Below, piece after piece: positions 35,757 to 45,391 of a stretch of DNA of 64,000 nt. The notes beneath the pieces were generated by a model. It was given only the letters and a program-made list of their open reading frames with translations. It searched no databases and was not told where the DNA came from. Both the position numbers and the translations under genes were made by a program. The stretch comes from Catalinimonas alkaloidigena (lineage in GTDB: Bacteria > Bacteroidota > Bacteroidia > Cytophagales > Cyclobacteriaceae): contig NZ_JAQFIL010000001.1 of assembly GCF_029504655.1 (NCBI RefSeq), positions 1,617,001 through 1,681,000 on the forward strand, written 5' to 3'. Positions within the stretch are counted from its first letter, which is position 1, and each line of letters starts with the position of its first letter.

Positions 35757-38700
35757 ATGCCTAACGACCTCAAAAAACTGAATAAGATTCTGGTAGCAAA
35801 CAGAGGTGAGATTGCAATTAGGATTCTCAGAGCAGCCTCAGAACTGAGAATAAGAACGGTTGCCATCTACACCTACGAAGATCGTTATTCATTACACCGC
35901 TATAAGGCAGACGAAGCTTATCAGGTTGGAGAAGATAATGAGCCTCTCAAACCTTATCTAGACATAGAAGAAATAATTTTACTGGCAAAGCGTCAAAATG
36001 TTGATGCAATTCATCCGGGCTATGGCTTCCTTTCCGAAAATGTTAAGCTATCTCGTCGCTGCAAAGAGGAAGGGATCATCTTCGTAGGCCCCGAACCTGA
36101 GGTGATGGAGAAACTGGGAGATAAGGTATCAGCCAAGAAAATTGCCATCAACGCCAAAGTGCCCGTCATAGAAGATAGCAAAGAAGATCTGACGACTGAA
36201 GAAGTTGCGCTCAAAGAGGCTGAGCGTATCGGTTTCCCGGTGATGCTCAAAGCTGCTGCCGGTGGGGGAGGGCGTGGAATGCGCGTCATCCGAGATGCTA
36301 AAAGTCTTAAAAATGCTTTCTCCGAAGCCAAGAGTGAGGCTAAAAAAGCCTTTGGAGATGATACCGTTTTTCTGGAAAAGTTCATTGAAGAGCCCAAGCA
36401 CATTGAGGTGCAGATCATGGGCGATAACTACGGTAATATCGTTCACCTATTTGAACGCGACTGCTCGGTGCAGCGACGTTTTCAGAAAGTGGTGGAAGTA
36501 GCGCCATCTTCCAACCTTAAGCAGGAAACCAAGGATAAGCTCTATGAGTATGCTTTACAAATTACCCGATCTGTTGATTACAATAATGTAGGTACGGTTG
36601 AATTTCTGGTAGACAAAAATGAAGGCATCTATTTCATAGAAGTTAATCCGCGCATACAGGTAGAGCATACCATTACCGAAGAGATTACCGGCGTAGATAT
36701 CGTTCGTTCGCAGATTCTAATCGCACAGGGACGGAAACTTGCTGATCCGCGCATCTACATCCGCAAGCAGGAAGACATTAAGGTGCAGGGTTATGCCATA
36801 CAGTGCAGGGTAACTACTGAAGATCCCAAAAACAATTTCCGTCCTGATTATGGTACCATCATCGCCTACCGAAACGCCGGTGGTTTTGGGATCAGGTTGG
36901 ATGAAGGTAGCTCTTATCCGGGTGTTACCATTTCTCCCTTCTTTGATTCCATGCTGGTCAAGGTTTCAGCTACCGGCCGGACTTTAAAAGGCGCTTCACA
37001 AAGATTGCAGCGGACATTACGTGAGTTCAGAATCCGGGGGGTTAAAACTAATATTGGCTTTCTGATCAATGTGATTTCGCACCCTACTTTCTACCGTGGT
37101 GAGGCAACCGTAAATTTTATTGAAAGCAATCCTGACCTTTTTGATATTCGTGAAGGACTGGACCGTGCCACCAGAACGTTGATGTATCTGGCGGATGTTA
37201 CGGTAAACGGTAATCCTAACGTCCGATTCATGGACCCGAATAAGGTGTTCAGAGCGCCAATCCTGCCTTCACCCATGATGCAAGACCCTGAGTCTGGACA
37301 GAAAGTAAATTATCAGTATGTGCCTTATCCGGAGGGAACGAAAGACAAGCTCAAGCAAATGGGCAGAGAAAAGTTTGTAGACTGGCTGAAGAATGAAAAG
37401 AAAATCCAGTATACCGATACTACTTTCCGTGATGCACATCAGTCACTTCTGGCTACCCGCATGCGAGGCATAGATATGCTGAGGGTAGCAGAAAGCTTTG
37501 CCAAACATCATCCGCAGGTCTTTTCTATGGAAGTATGGGGAGGGGCTACTTTTGATGTGAGCATGCGCTTTCTACATGAAGACCCCTGGGTACGTTTGCA
37601 GCAAATCAGAGAAGCAGTACCTAATATTCTTTTGCAAATGCTCCTTAGAGGATCTAATGCGGTTGGCTACAAAGCTTACCCTGATAACCTGATAGAGAAA
37701 TTTATTGAGAAAGCCGCCGAGACCGGAATAGATATTTTCCGCGTGTTTGACTCGCTCAACTGGGTTAATGCCATGAAAGTAAGCCTACGTGCTATCAGAG
37801 AGCGTACAGAATCAATTGCTGAGGCAGCCATTTGTTATACTGGAGACCTGATGTCGCCCGACAATAAAAAATATACGCTTCAGTATTACCTGGATATGGC
37901 GAAGCAGTTGGAAGATGAGGGAGCACATATTCTGGCGATCAAAGATATGGCAGGTTTGCTCAAGCCTTATGCTGCCGAGCTACTGGTCAGTGAGCTTAAA
38001 AAAACAGTGGATATTCCAGTACATCTGCACACCCATGATACCTCATCCGTACAACCTGCCACGTATGTCAAAGCCATTGAAGCAGGTGTGGATGTGGTAG
38101 ATGTAGCAATTGGTGCCATGTCCGGACTTACCTCGCAGCCAAACTTCAACGCTGTGGTGGCGATGATGCAGGGACACGAAAGAGAGCAGCCTATTAATCT
38201 GCATTCGCTCAATGAGTATTCAGTCTATTGGGAAGCAATTCGTGAATACTACTATCCCTTTGAATCTGGCTTAAAAGCAGGTACTGCTGAAGTTTACGAT
38301 CATGAGATTCCCGGAGGACAGTATTCTAATCTGCGCCCGCAAGCTACGGCTATGGGGTTGGAGCACAAATTTGAAACCATCAAAAAGAATTATGCGGCCG
38401 TTAACAAACTCTTTGGAGACTTGGTGAAAGTAACTCCCTCTTCCAAAGTAGTAGGGGATATGGCAATCTTTATGGCATCCAATAACCTTACGGTAGAAGA
38501 TGTGCTAAACGATGGTAAAAATCTATCATTTCCAGAGTCTGTCGTTAGTCTTTTCAGAGGTGAGTTGGGGCAGCCAGTGGGTGGATTTCCTGAGAAGATA
38601 CAGCAACTGGTGCTGAAGGGAGAGAAGCCATTCACCGATCGACCAAATGAGCACCTTGAACCCATAGATTTTGATAAAGAATTTGAGGAATTTAAACAGC

Positions 38701-39248
38701 GTTTTGATGAGAGTCGCAGCTTGCTGGACTTCCTGTCTTACAAATTATACCCTAAAGTATATGAAGACTTCTATAATTATCAGAAAGTATATGGAGATAT
38801 GTCTTCATTGCCTACGCCAGCATTTTTCTACGGACTCAAGTACGGTGAGGAAATACTGGTCAAAATAGCTGAAGGTAAGGTTATCATGATCAAGTTGCTT
38901 TTCATCACCGAACCGGATGAGGAAGGCTATCGCATGGTCACTTTTGAACTCAACGGGCAATCTCGCAGGGTTAGGATTAAAGATAATAATTTCCAGTCCA
39001 AAGTAGTGGCGCATCAGAAGGCTGCCAAGGAGAGCGATACGGAAATCGGCTCACCTTTGCAAGGTAGGCTTTCCAGTCTGATGGCTAAGGCAGGGCAGGA
39101 AGTTGAAGAAGGTACTCCTTTATTTGTCATAGAAGCGATGAAAATGGAATCTACCATTTCCGCGCCAAGAGCAGGTAAAGTGAAGAAAATTCACCTGGAA
39201 GTGAACACGATGGTAGAGCAGGATGATTTGGTGGTAGAACTTGAGTAA
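35757..39248 (+). CDS. pyc: Pyruvate carboxylase
   Basis: The 1163-residue length and domain order are those of single-chain pyruvate carboxylase. The biotin carboxylase domain comes first (KILVANRGEIAIRILRA, ATP loop KAAAGGGGRGMRV, FIEVNPRIQVEHTITEE). The carboxyltransferase domain follows (TTFRDAHQSLLATRMRG, MEVWGGATFDV, AIKDMAGLLKP, LHTHDTS), then the PC tetramerisation domain and the biotinyl domain with the acceptor Lys in EAMKMES. It replenishes oxaloacetate from pyruvate and bicarbonate. It is a single gene with a terminator. Confidence 0.98.
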   Translation: MPNDLKKLNKILVANRGEIAIRILRAASELRIRTVAIYTYEDRYSLHRYKADEAYQVGEDNEPLKPYLDIEEIILLAKRQNVDAIHPGYGFLSENVKLSRRCKEEGIIFVGPEPEVMEKLGDKVSAKKIAINAKVPVIEDSKEDLTTEEVALKEAERIGFPVMLKAAAGGGGRGMRVIRDAKSLKNAFSEAKSEAKKAFGDDTVFLEKFIEEPKHIEVQIMGDNYGNIVHLFERDCSVQRRFQKVVEVAPSSNLKQETKDKLYEYALQITRSVDYNNVGTVEFLVDKNEGIYFIEVNPRIQVEHTITEEITGVDIVRSQILIAQGRKLADPRIYIRKQEDIKVQGYAIQCRVTTEDPKNNFRPDYGTIIAYRNAGGFGIRLDEGSSYPGVTISPFFDSMLVKVSATGRTLKGASQRLQRTLREFRIRGVKTNIGFLINVISHPTFYRGEATVNFIESNPDLFDIREGLDRATRTLMYLADVTVNGNPNVRFMDPNKVFRAPILPSPMMQDPESGQKVNYQYVPYPEGTKDKLKQMGREKFVDWLKNEKKIQYTDTTFRDAHQSLLATRMRGIDMLRVAESFAKHHPQVFSMEVWGGATFDVSMRFLHEDPWVRLQQIREAVPNILLQMLLRGSNAVGYKAYPDNLIEKFIEKAAETGIDIFRVFDSLNWVNAMKVSLRAIRERTESIAEAAICYTGDLMSPDNKKYTLQYYLDMAKQLEDEGAHILAIKDMAGLLKPYAAELLVSELKKTVDIPVHLHTHDTSSVQPATYVKAIEAGVDVVDVAIGAMSGLTSQPNFNAVVAMMQGHEREQPINLHSLNEYSVYWEAIREYYYPFESGLKAGTAEVYDHEIPGGQYSNLRPQATAMGLEHKFETIKKNYAAVNKLFGDLVKVTPSSKVVGDMAIFMASNNLTVEDVLNDGKNLSFPESVVSLFRGELGQPVGGFPEKIQQLVLKGEKPFTDRPNEHLEPIDFDKEFEEFKQRFDESRSLLDFLSYKLYPKVYEDFYNYQKVYGDMSSLPTPAFFYGLKYGEEILVKIAEGKVIMIKLLFITEPDEEGYRMVTFELNGQSRRVRIKDNNFQSKVVAHQKAAKESDTEIGSPLQGRLSSLMAKAGQEVEEGTPLFVIEAMKMESTISAPRAGKVKKIHLEVNTMVEQDDLVVELE

Positions 39249-39276
39249 ATATTGGTTTACAACCGAATAAAAACAT

Positions 39277-39307
39277 GGGGCTGATTTCTAACATATTAGC
39301 CCCTTTT
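39277..39307 (+). terminator. Rho-independent terminator of pyc
   Basis: GGGGCT (39277-39282) pairs with AGCCCC (39298-39303), followed by TTTT, 28 bases after the pyc stop. Confidence 0.75.
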
Positions 39308-39351
39308 CATATTTGGATGGAAATGGAGAAATGCGTCACTTTAACTATTGG

Positions 39352-39636
39352 CTAAAACTCAATATCTTCTATAGCCCAAACTGGAATAGTACGCCCTCCC
39401 TTAAGGCTAATGTATTTCTCCCCTACAGTCCAAACTGTAGTTTCAACATTGTGCAATACATTTTTTTCGTCTCTGAATTTGATATTCACTTTCCCATGAT
39501 AAAGGTTACCCAACAACATCGCCCTCCTCAGTTGATATTTTCTTTTTGCTTTCTTAAGCGCAGTATTCAATACATCTTTTCTAATAAAATGTAGGTTGCC
39601 AATCTGTTCTTTAGGGGTAGGAAGAGATGATTCCAT
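39352..39636 (-). CDS. Conserved small protein, unknown function
   Basis: The 94-residue protein has no signal peptide. A basic helical N-terminal half (LNTALKKAKRKYQLRRAMLLGN) precedes a beta-rich C-terminal half (GKVNIKFRDEKNVLHNVETTVW, ISLKGGRTIPVWAIEDIEF). The C-terminal pattern is reminiscent of short proteins found widely in Bacteroidota without an assigned role. A cytoplasmic nucleic-acid or stress-related role is possible but not supported. It is convergent with pyc. Confidence 0.7.
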   Translation of the reverse strand: MESSLPTPKEQIGNLHFIRKDVLNTALKKAKRKYQLRRAMLLGNLYHGKVNIKFRDEKNVLHNVETTVWTVGEKYISLKGGRTIPVWAIEDIEF

Positions 39637-39778
39637 AACTTTTACTGGTTACAGATAAAACTTAAACATTTTTTAATAGTATAAGCACTCCTATAAAATA
39701 CAAATAATTGAGATGGAAGTCAATCTAACGGATTGATTATCAGGAGAAACTAATAATATGTTATTTTTACTAATGTAG

Positions 39779-40453
39779 TTAAGCCCGGTTGATTGCACTC
39801 ATTACCAGATGCTGGAGAAATACGAATATTTTGTTATACATGTCAGGGTCGTCTCTTTGTACTTCCGTCAGTGATGGCAGATGTTGGGCAAAGAATGCTT
39901 GCTGGTGAGATGCTTCAATAACAGTACTGATCAGAGCATGAGGATACATAAAATCAGGATTATACTCTTTTACGAGATTGGCTATCAGCCGGCATAACGA
40001 TTTGTAACCCCTGAAAAGTCCTTCTTTATTATCTTCATCCACATGTTTGGTAAGGTATGTCTTGTTCGATTCTGATACTACAATTCTTCGCAATGCGATC
40101 TCATCAATATTTACAAAATTAGGATCAAAGTTGACCTCTTCACATAGCGTTTTAAGCGCAATGTCAAGTTTACGCTCTGCTTCTTCAATGTTATTGATAC
40201 GATAATCTATCAGGTATTCCATCCATTTCCAGTACCAGGCAATCAGGTACATGAGTAACTTATGCTTATTCTCAAAATACCGATAAATGGAAGCTTCTGT
40301 AGAATGAATCTCTTTTGCTAATTTTTTAAATGTAAATTGTTCAAAGCCTAATTCATCAATGAGCTGAATGCTGCTACTTACTATTTTTGTTCCCAGATCA
40401 GTATGTTGGGGGTCCTTTAAAAAATATTTTTCGTTTAAGGCAAGTGTTATCAT
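39779..40453 (-). CDS. TetR/AcrR-family transcriptional regulator
   Basis: The N-terminal helix-turn-helix is clear: IVSSSIQLIDELGFEQFTFKKL then STEASIYRYFENKHKLLMYL. The roughly 150-residue C-terminal ligand-binding region is unassigned. I use the ATG at 40453 rather than the TTG at 40459. It is divergent from the glycosidase-like gene at 40666 with a 212-base gap and could regulate itself or that gene; the ligand is unknown. Confidence 0.88.
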   Translation of the reverse strand: MITLALNEKYFLKDPQHTDLGTKIVSSSIQLIDELGFEQFTFKKLAKEIHSTEASIYRYFENKHKLLMYLIAWYWKWMEYLIDYRINNIEEAERKLDIALKTLCEEVNFDPNFVNIDEIALRRIVVSESNKTYLTKHVDEDNKEGLFRGYKSLCRLIANLVKEYNPDFMYPHALISTVIEASHQQAFFAQHLPSLTEVQRDDPDMYNKIFVFLQHLVMSAINRA

Positions 40454-40665
40454 AACCAAAAAATCAAACTGAAGATACAGGCGAAGGTGATCAAAATTAA
40501 AGTAGTGGCAATATAGCTATTATTTAATTTAGTATAACTATCCTTTAATTTTGAATATCACTTAAAGCAAATAGTATTACTATTAAGAGTGTTTTTTTAG
40601 GAATCTATCAGTGAAACCCATATTTTGATATCTTCAATAATACGTACATACCACAACCTAAAATA

Positions 40666-41748
40666 ATGAAATTCACATCTTGGATAATAGCGCTTGTTTT
40701 TCTCCCCGCGCTGGTACTGGCTCAGAAGCGTACAATAGTAAGCATAGAAGGCGAAAAATTTTACATCAACGGTAAACCCACTTATGAGGATAGAAGCTGG
40801 CAGGGATATCCTGTGGAGGGGCTTTTGTTCAACGCTCGCATGGTACAAGGTATTTTTGACGATCTTAATGAGGCAAGTAGGGCTCAGTGGAAATATCCTG
40901 ATACGCATGAATGGTCTGCTGATAGAAATACGAATGAGTTTGTAGCAGCCATGGATGAATGGAATAGATATGGTTTGCTGGCATTTACATTGAATTTACA
41001 GGGTGGCAGTCCATTAGGGTATGGCAATCGGGATTGGATCAATTCCGCTTTTGATGAAAATGGTAATCTACGCACTGCTTATTTTCAGCGTCTGGATAAA
41101 ATTCTTCTAAAAGCAGATGAACTGGGTATGGTGGTGATACTGGGACTTTTTTATTTTGGACAGGATCAGCATCTGAAGAATGAAACAGCAGTATTGAGGG
41201 CTGTGGATAATACGATGGACTGGCTATTTGAAAAGGAATACCGTAATGTGCTGATTGAAGCATGCAATGAAACGGATGTCAACAAATATGACCATGATAT
41301 TCTTAAGACAGAGAGGATCCATGAGATCGTTAAAAGGGTGAGGGATAAAACTAAAAAAGGATATCGGTATCTGGCTACCACCAGCTATGGAGGAGGTACT
41401 ATTCCTACCTCTAATGTAGTAAAGGTTTCAGATTATATCCTTATCCATGGCAATGGGGTAGGGGAGCCCGAACGAATAACGCAAATGGTTAAAGAGACTA
41501 AGGAAGTTGAAGGGTATAGCCCTATGCCAATCGTTTTTAACGAAGATGATCATTATGATTTTGATGAGGACATCAACAATATGGTAGCTGCAGTTAAATC
41601 ATATGCCTCATGGGGCTTTTTTGATTTCAGAAGAGAGGGTGAAAGCTTTGAGGAAGGCTATCAGAGCGTACCGGTTGATTGGTCAGTAAAGTCTGAAAGG
41701 AAGCGGTCTTTTTTTGAGAAAGTCGAGGAAATAAGCGGAGGAAATTGA
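40666..41748 (+). CDS. Secreted clan GH-A-like glycoside hydrolase
   Basis: A signal peptide ending in LVLAQ is followed by a TIM-barrel of about 335 residues. The start FYINGKPTYEDRSWQGYPVEG resembles GH5-type and related enzymes that open with a 'my-own-ring' beta strand. Glu202 in LIEACNETDVN fits the acid/base N-E pair after strand 4. Glu293 in PIVFNEDDHYD fits the nucleophile after strand 7. Substrate and exact family are not clear. No carbohydrate-uptake (SusCD) genes adjoin it. Confidence 0.7.
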   Translation: MKFTSWIIALVFLPALVLAQKRTIVSIEGEKFYINGKPTYEDRSWQGYPVEGLLFNARMVQGIFDDLNEASRAQWKYPDTHEWSADRNTNEFVAAMDEWNRYGLLAFTLNLQGGSPLGYGNRDWINSAFDENGNLRTAYFQRLDKILLKADELGMVVILGLFYFGQDQHLKNETAVLRAVDNTMDWLFEKEYRNVLIEACNETDVNKYDHDILKTERIHEIVKRVRDKTKKGYRYLATTSYGGGTIPTSNVVKVSDYILIHGNGVGEPERITQMVKETKEVEGYSPMPIVFNEDDHYDFDEDINNMVAAVKSYASWGFFDFRREGESFEEGYQSVPVDWSVKSERKRSFFEKVEEISGGN

Positions 41749-41904
41749 ATAGTTCATCTAAAATGCTTCGTTTAGCCAACAAAAGATTGTTATCTTAGTT
41801 TTAATTCTTTACTACCAATTATTTTTTAATGTAAGCTAGCCAGTGCTAGCAGTCATCTTCTATAAATTCAGGCACATTATTGTTTAACCATATAATTTTT
41901 AAAA

Positions 41905-42171
41905 ATGAGACTTTTGACCGGAATCTTAACTGTAGCAGCAGCAGCAATTGCAGCCAGTTTTATTTTTTCACAGGATAGCAATACTAAGTCAAGGGCTAAA
42001 AGTAGATTTAGTAAAGACAGTAATCGAATCAAATCAGATTTTGAAAAGACTATCAACGAGGGAATATATAATTTGCTAAATGTACTTGGAGAACTAATTG
42101 CTGATTACGCTAAGCGTAGCCAGAAATCCATCAAACAAGCCAAGAAGAAAAAACAGTACGTGAGTTTCTAA
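41905..42171 (+). CDS. Small membrane-anchored YtxH-like protein
   Basis: The 88-residue protein has an alanine-rich N-terminal hydrophobic segment (LTGILTVAAAAIAASFIFS) and a long charged helix with many Lys and Ser. It ends in a basic tail (KQAKKKKQYVSF). This resembles YtxH-type general stress proteins. It is upstream of an mscS gene on the same strand, with a terminator between them. Confidence 0.6.
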   Translation: MRLLTGILTVAAAAIAASFIFSQDSNTKSRAKSRFSKDSNRIKSDFEKTINEGIYNLLNVLGELIADYAKRSQKSIKQAKKKKQYVSF

Positions 42172-42183
42172 ATGTTTTTTATA

Positions 42184-42214
42184 AGAAAAGAGTAATCAAG
42201 CTCTTTTCTTTACT
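42184..42214 (+). terminator. Terminator after the YtxH-like gene
   Basis: AGAAAAGAG (42184-42192) pairs with CTCTTTTCT (42201-42209), followed by a T-rich stretch. Confidence 0.6.
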
Positions 42215-42231
42215 TTTTAACCTTTAACTAA

Positions 42232-43143
42232 ATGGATTTTGATATTGAAAACCCTCTAGAGCTTGTTACCGATAAGCTAGAAAGTTGGTTGAGTGCAATG
42301 ATAAAAATGTTGCCTAACCTTGTGGTAGCGATAATCATTGTAATTGTTTTTTACCTTATTGCCCGCCTGGCCAGAAATGGTGTTAAAAAATTATTCCAAA
42401 GGGTTTCTTCTAACTACGCGGTAAACAATCTATTTTCTAACATAGTATTTATTGGGCTTTTCATCGCCGGAATTTTTATCGCATTGGGCATATTGGACCT
42501 TACTACTTTAGTAGGTTCTTTACTGGCAGGGGTCGGTATCGTAGGTTTAGCGTTAGGATTTGCTTTTCAGGACATCGCAGCCAATTTCATTTCAGGTATC
42601 ATCATTGCTTTCCAGCAGCCCTTCAAGGTGGGCGATATTATAGAAAATGATGGTCACATGGGAATAGTGACTGATGTCAGTCTTAGAATAACTACCATCA
42701 AAACCTTCCAGGGTTTGGAAGTGCTGATACCCAACAAGCAGCTTTTCCAAAATGTAGTAACTAACTATACCCGCACTAATGAAAGACGTGTGGACCTGGG
42801 CGTCGGTGTTTCCTATGGGGATGACCTGGCCAAAGTGAAGAAAGTGACCATAGATGCAGTTTCTAAATTGGATAGCATTGACAAAAACCGCGATGTAACG
42901 CTCTTTTTTAATGAATTTGGTGATAGCTCCATTAACTTTTCTGTACGCTTCTGGGCTAAATCACCTAAGCAACCCGATTATCTAGCCGCACAAAGTGATG
43001 CGGTGATGGCAATACAACATGCGTATAACGAAAATGATATTATGATACCTTTCCCTATACGTACTTTGGACTTTGGAATTAAAGGAGGAGAAAAGCTTTC
43101 TGAAATGGTGTTGCAACACAGTAATGGAAATGGTAAGCATTAG
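42232..43143 (+). CDS. mscS: MscS-family mechanosensitive channel (second copy)
   Basis: The 303-residue protein is the size of E. coli MscS. It has three N-terminal membrane helices. TM3 (LVGSLLAGVGIVGLALGFAFQDIAAN) is followed by FISGIIIAFQQPFKVGDIIE, a beta domain and the C-terminal alpha/beta domain (FFNEFGDSSINFSVRFWAKS). It differs markedly from the 15332 channel, so the two probably open at different tensions. It lies downstream of the YtxH-like gene. Confidence 0.94.
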   Translation: MDFDIENPLELVTDKLESWLSAMIKMLPNLVVAIIIVIVFYLIARLARNGVKKLFQRVSSNYAVNNLFSNIVFIGLFIAGIFIALGILDLTTLVGSLLAGVGIVGLALGFAFQDIAANFISGIIIAFQQPFKVGDIIENDGHMGIVTDVSLRITTIKTFQGLEVLIPNKQLFQNVVTNYTRTNERRVDLGVGVSYGDDLAKVKKVTIDAVSKLDSIDKNRDVTLFFNEFGDSSINFSVRFWAKSPKQPDYLAAQSDAVMAIQHAYNENDIMIPFPIRTLDFGIKGGEKLSEMVLQHSNGNGKH

Positions 43144-43192
43144 ATGGAATATCAGCAAGTAAATTATCTGGCTTTAAAGTGATTACTATTGA

Positions 43193-43219
43193 AAAAACCC
43201 GAGTTAAAGTCGGGTTTTT
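43193..43219. terminator. Bidirectional Rho-independent terminator
   Basis: AAAAACCCGA (43193-43202) pairs with TCGGGTTTTT (43210-43219) with a seven-base loop. The A and T flanks serve both the mscS gene (right) and the convergent DUF1508 gene (left). Confidence 0.85.
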
Positions 43220-43249
43220 AAGTATCATTGATTTGCAAGAATAATTGTA

Positions 43250-43582
43250 TTACGTTGTTTGATCATCAATTTCTGCCTCAGGAGCATTTACCTGAACCGA
43301 ATGGATTCCTTTCTTGCAGGAGGCATCACTGGCGTACATCTGACTACTACCAATGATTTGTCCGTTTGAAGATTTCAGGTTAAAGAAAATCTTGCCGTTT
43401 GAAGCGGTTTTCTTTTCAAAACGGCTATCATCTGTAGCATTTTTCTGTACAGATTCAACCCCCTTTATACAGCTTGGCTTGGTTTTATACCCCTGACTGC
43501 TAAGTATAATCTGACCGTTACTTGCCTTCAGGCTAAAATGGAACTCACCATCTTTTCTTTTACTTACGATAAATTTTCCCAT
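43250..43582 (-). CDS. YegP-like DUF1508 protein, two repeats
   Basis: The ATG at 43582 begins a 110-residue protein with two DUF1508 units: GEFHFSLKASNGQIILSSQGY and GKIFFNLKSSNGQIIGSSQMY, each followed by a Cys-Lys-G-x-x-SVQ helix. Longer in-frame starts add unrelated residues. The family is widespread, small and cytoplasmic; no biochemical role is established. Confidence 0.9.
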   Translation of the reverse strand: MGKFIVSKRKDGEFHFSLKASNGQIILSSQGYKTKPSCIKGVESVQKNATDDSRFEKKTASNGKIFFNLKSSNGQIIGSSQMYASDASCKKGIHSVQVNAPEAEIDDQTT

Positions 43583-43768
43583 AATTTTGATTTGAGTAGT
43601 TATAGAATTAAAATAATTAACACATTGAATAAAATCTAATTTTTTAAAGTTAAAGGCACTCCAGATTATCATTATATCAGTGCGCAAGCCAAAATTTGAG
43701 TTTTTATGTGTTGAGAGTGATTATTAGAAGTAATTCTTTTACCTTCATAGAAACAAACTATCAACCAG

Positions 43769-44341
43769 ATGAAAACTATGAAACCCCTGCTTTCCATTGT
43801 CCTGGGAGCATTTCTCTTTACTTATTGTACACCGCAGGAAGCACCTTCAGAGACAACTGAAACTGCCGGACCTAGTTATACCTTTGTAGAAGCGCAGGCG
43901 CCCGTCTGGGAAGAGGCGATAGCTCAGATAGAAGAACTGGCAAATGCGATGCCCGAAGATATGTATGATTACAAACCGCATGACAGTGTACGAACATTTG
44001 CTGAGCAACTCCTGCACATCGGTGGTTCTTCAAAAGTGATTGCCAATATGTTTTTAAAAGATGTTCAGCCCTCTGGCCCTCCCCCGGAAATGGACGCTTC
44101 ATCCATGAGCAAAGATGAAGTTGTAGAATATGTGCTCACTAACCTTCGTGAAGCAGGAGAAATCATGAGCAGTGTTTCTGACGATGCACTAAAGGAAGAA
44201 ACACAAAGTTTTTCAGGAAGAACAATTACACGTATGCAGGGAATGCTTTTGGTACATGATCATCTGACCAACCACAAAGCCAAGGCAAACTTATATGTGC
44301 GCATTAGTGGGAATAACCCTCCGGACTATCGGTATTACTAA
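43769..44341 (+). CDS. DinB-like lipoprotein (putative metal-dependent four-helix protein)
   Basis: A signal peptide with likely lipobox FTYC is followed by a DinB/YfiT-type four-helix bundle: FAEQLLHIGGSSKVI contributes one His, and LLVHDHLTNHKAKANLYVR contributes the H-x3-H pair. These three His residues form the metal site in DinB proteins. An exported, lipid-anchored DinB protein is typical of Bacteroidota. The substrate is unknown, possibly thiol transfer or hydrolysis. Confidence 0.85.
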   Translation: MKTMKPLLSIVLGAFLFTYCTPQEAPSETTETAGPSYTFVEAQAPVWEEAIAQIEELANAMPEDMYDYKPHDSVRTFAEQLLHIGGSSKVIANMFLKDVQPSGPPPEMDASSMSKDEVVEYVLTNLREAGEIMSSVSDDALKEETQSFSGRTITRMQGMLLVHDHLTNHKAKANLYVRISGNNPPDYRYY

Positions 44342-44366
44342 AATTGATGGATTTACTGAAAATTTC

Positions 44367-44392
44367 AAGGTGTGCTTGTCACACCTTTTTTT
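44367..44392 (+). terminator. Rho-independent terminator of the DinB-like gene
   Basis: AAGGTGTG (44367-44374) pairs with CACACCTT (44380-44387), followed by a run of T, 26 bases after the stop codon. Confidence 0.8.
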
Positions 44393-44393
44393 G

Positions 44394-44936
44394 TCAAAAT
44401 GGTTGAGTGCTTTCAATTTCAAAAAGCTCATCTACATAATAAGCTCGGGTAGAACTACTATAGAAGTCAAAGCACTCGCCATTGCCGCTACGCATGATAC
44501 TCTTGCAAACCCCATTGAAAAAGCTTGTTTCCAGATGAGATCGGTTGAGTACGCAGTGTCCCAGCTCGTGAAATACAATAAACTCTTTGTAGGCATCTGA
44601 AAAATGGTCCCAAAATGTCTTATCGATAGTAATTTTTCTGGGATTGGTAAAGCGGCTGTATGCACATTGACCTGCTATATGTTCTTCATCAATTTCCTCT
44701 ATCACTCCACTGATGCCCAGCTCAGATAAATCATAGGATAAACCTCTTTGCCGGGCTTCATCTTCAAATCGGCTGAAATAAGTGTGCAAAGCATCATCTA
44801 CATCAGGGTATAGCGGCACATCCGACGTTGTAATCTTTGGTACAATTAAATCATTATCCTGTGTACACGCCTGTAAGAGAGTAACATATACTATTGATAT
44901 GGCATAGATATAATTTCTAGCAGAAAGATAGCGCAT
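44394..44936 (-). CDS. Lipoprotein zinc metallopeptidase-like protein (HExxH)
   Basis: The 180-residue protein has a lipobox (LLQAC) and a gluzincin/metzincin-like motif, FHELGHCVLNRSH: HExxH followed by a further His six residues on. Upstream segments (VDDALHTYFSRFEDEARQRGL, ITIDKTFWDHFSDAYKEF) resemble a short minigluzincin-type peptidase conserved in Bacteroidota. It probably acts in the periplasm; the substrate is unknown. Confidence 0.8.
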   Translation of the reverse strand: MRYLSARNYIYAISIVYVTLLQACTQDNDLIVPKITTSDVPLYPDVDDALHTYFSRFEDEARQRGLSYDLSELGISGVIEEIDEEHIAGQCAYSRFTNPRKITIDKTFWDHFSDAYKEFIVFHELGHCVLNRSHLETSFFNGVCKSIMRSGNGECFDFYSSSTRAYYVDELFEIESTQPF

Positions 44937-45200
44937 AAGTCAAATGATTTAATTGGAACAATCAGAAGTAAATCTTTCGCATAGGGTAATTTTTGATAAT
45001 GCCAATGACTAACAATGGTACGCCCACATACATTAAATATTGTATTGATATTTTTCAATGATGGACTTGAAGATCGTTTTGTTATCTACGCGACAATATG
45101 GATTGGTATCAATTCAGGCTATTTAAGTAAGTTGACGCTATTAGTTTATATCATTGCTTTGTAGCAAGATATTCGCTTCAGTTTCTAATTGAAGTGGCCA

Positions 45201-45258
45201 AATGAAGCAAAGTCTCAGACTTTGCCTTCATTCATGATTTCAGTCTTCAAGACTGAAA
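45201..45258. repeat. Tandem pair of palindromic hairpins
   Basis: The first hairpin is AATGAAG-c-AAAGTC / GACTTT-gc-CTTCATT (45201-45232, loop TCA). The second is TTTCAGTCTT-c-AAGACTGAAA (45238-45258). Both stems contain AGTC/GACT cores. The arrangement looks like a dispersed palindromic element rather than a terminator, since T tracts are absent. Confidence 0.6.
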
Positions 45259-45391
45259 CCAGTTTTAGTTTAATGTAAATAAGTCTTCATACTTAACCTG
45301 ATTCTTGTTTTATTGGTACTGATATTTTCTATTTAGATGCGGTAACAACCTCTTTCATTTTTCAAAAAACAGCTCTACCCAAAAAGGGCAA

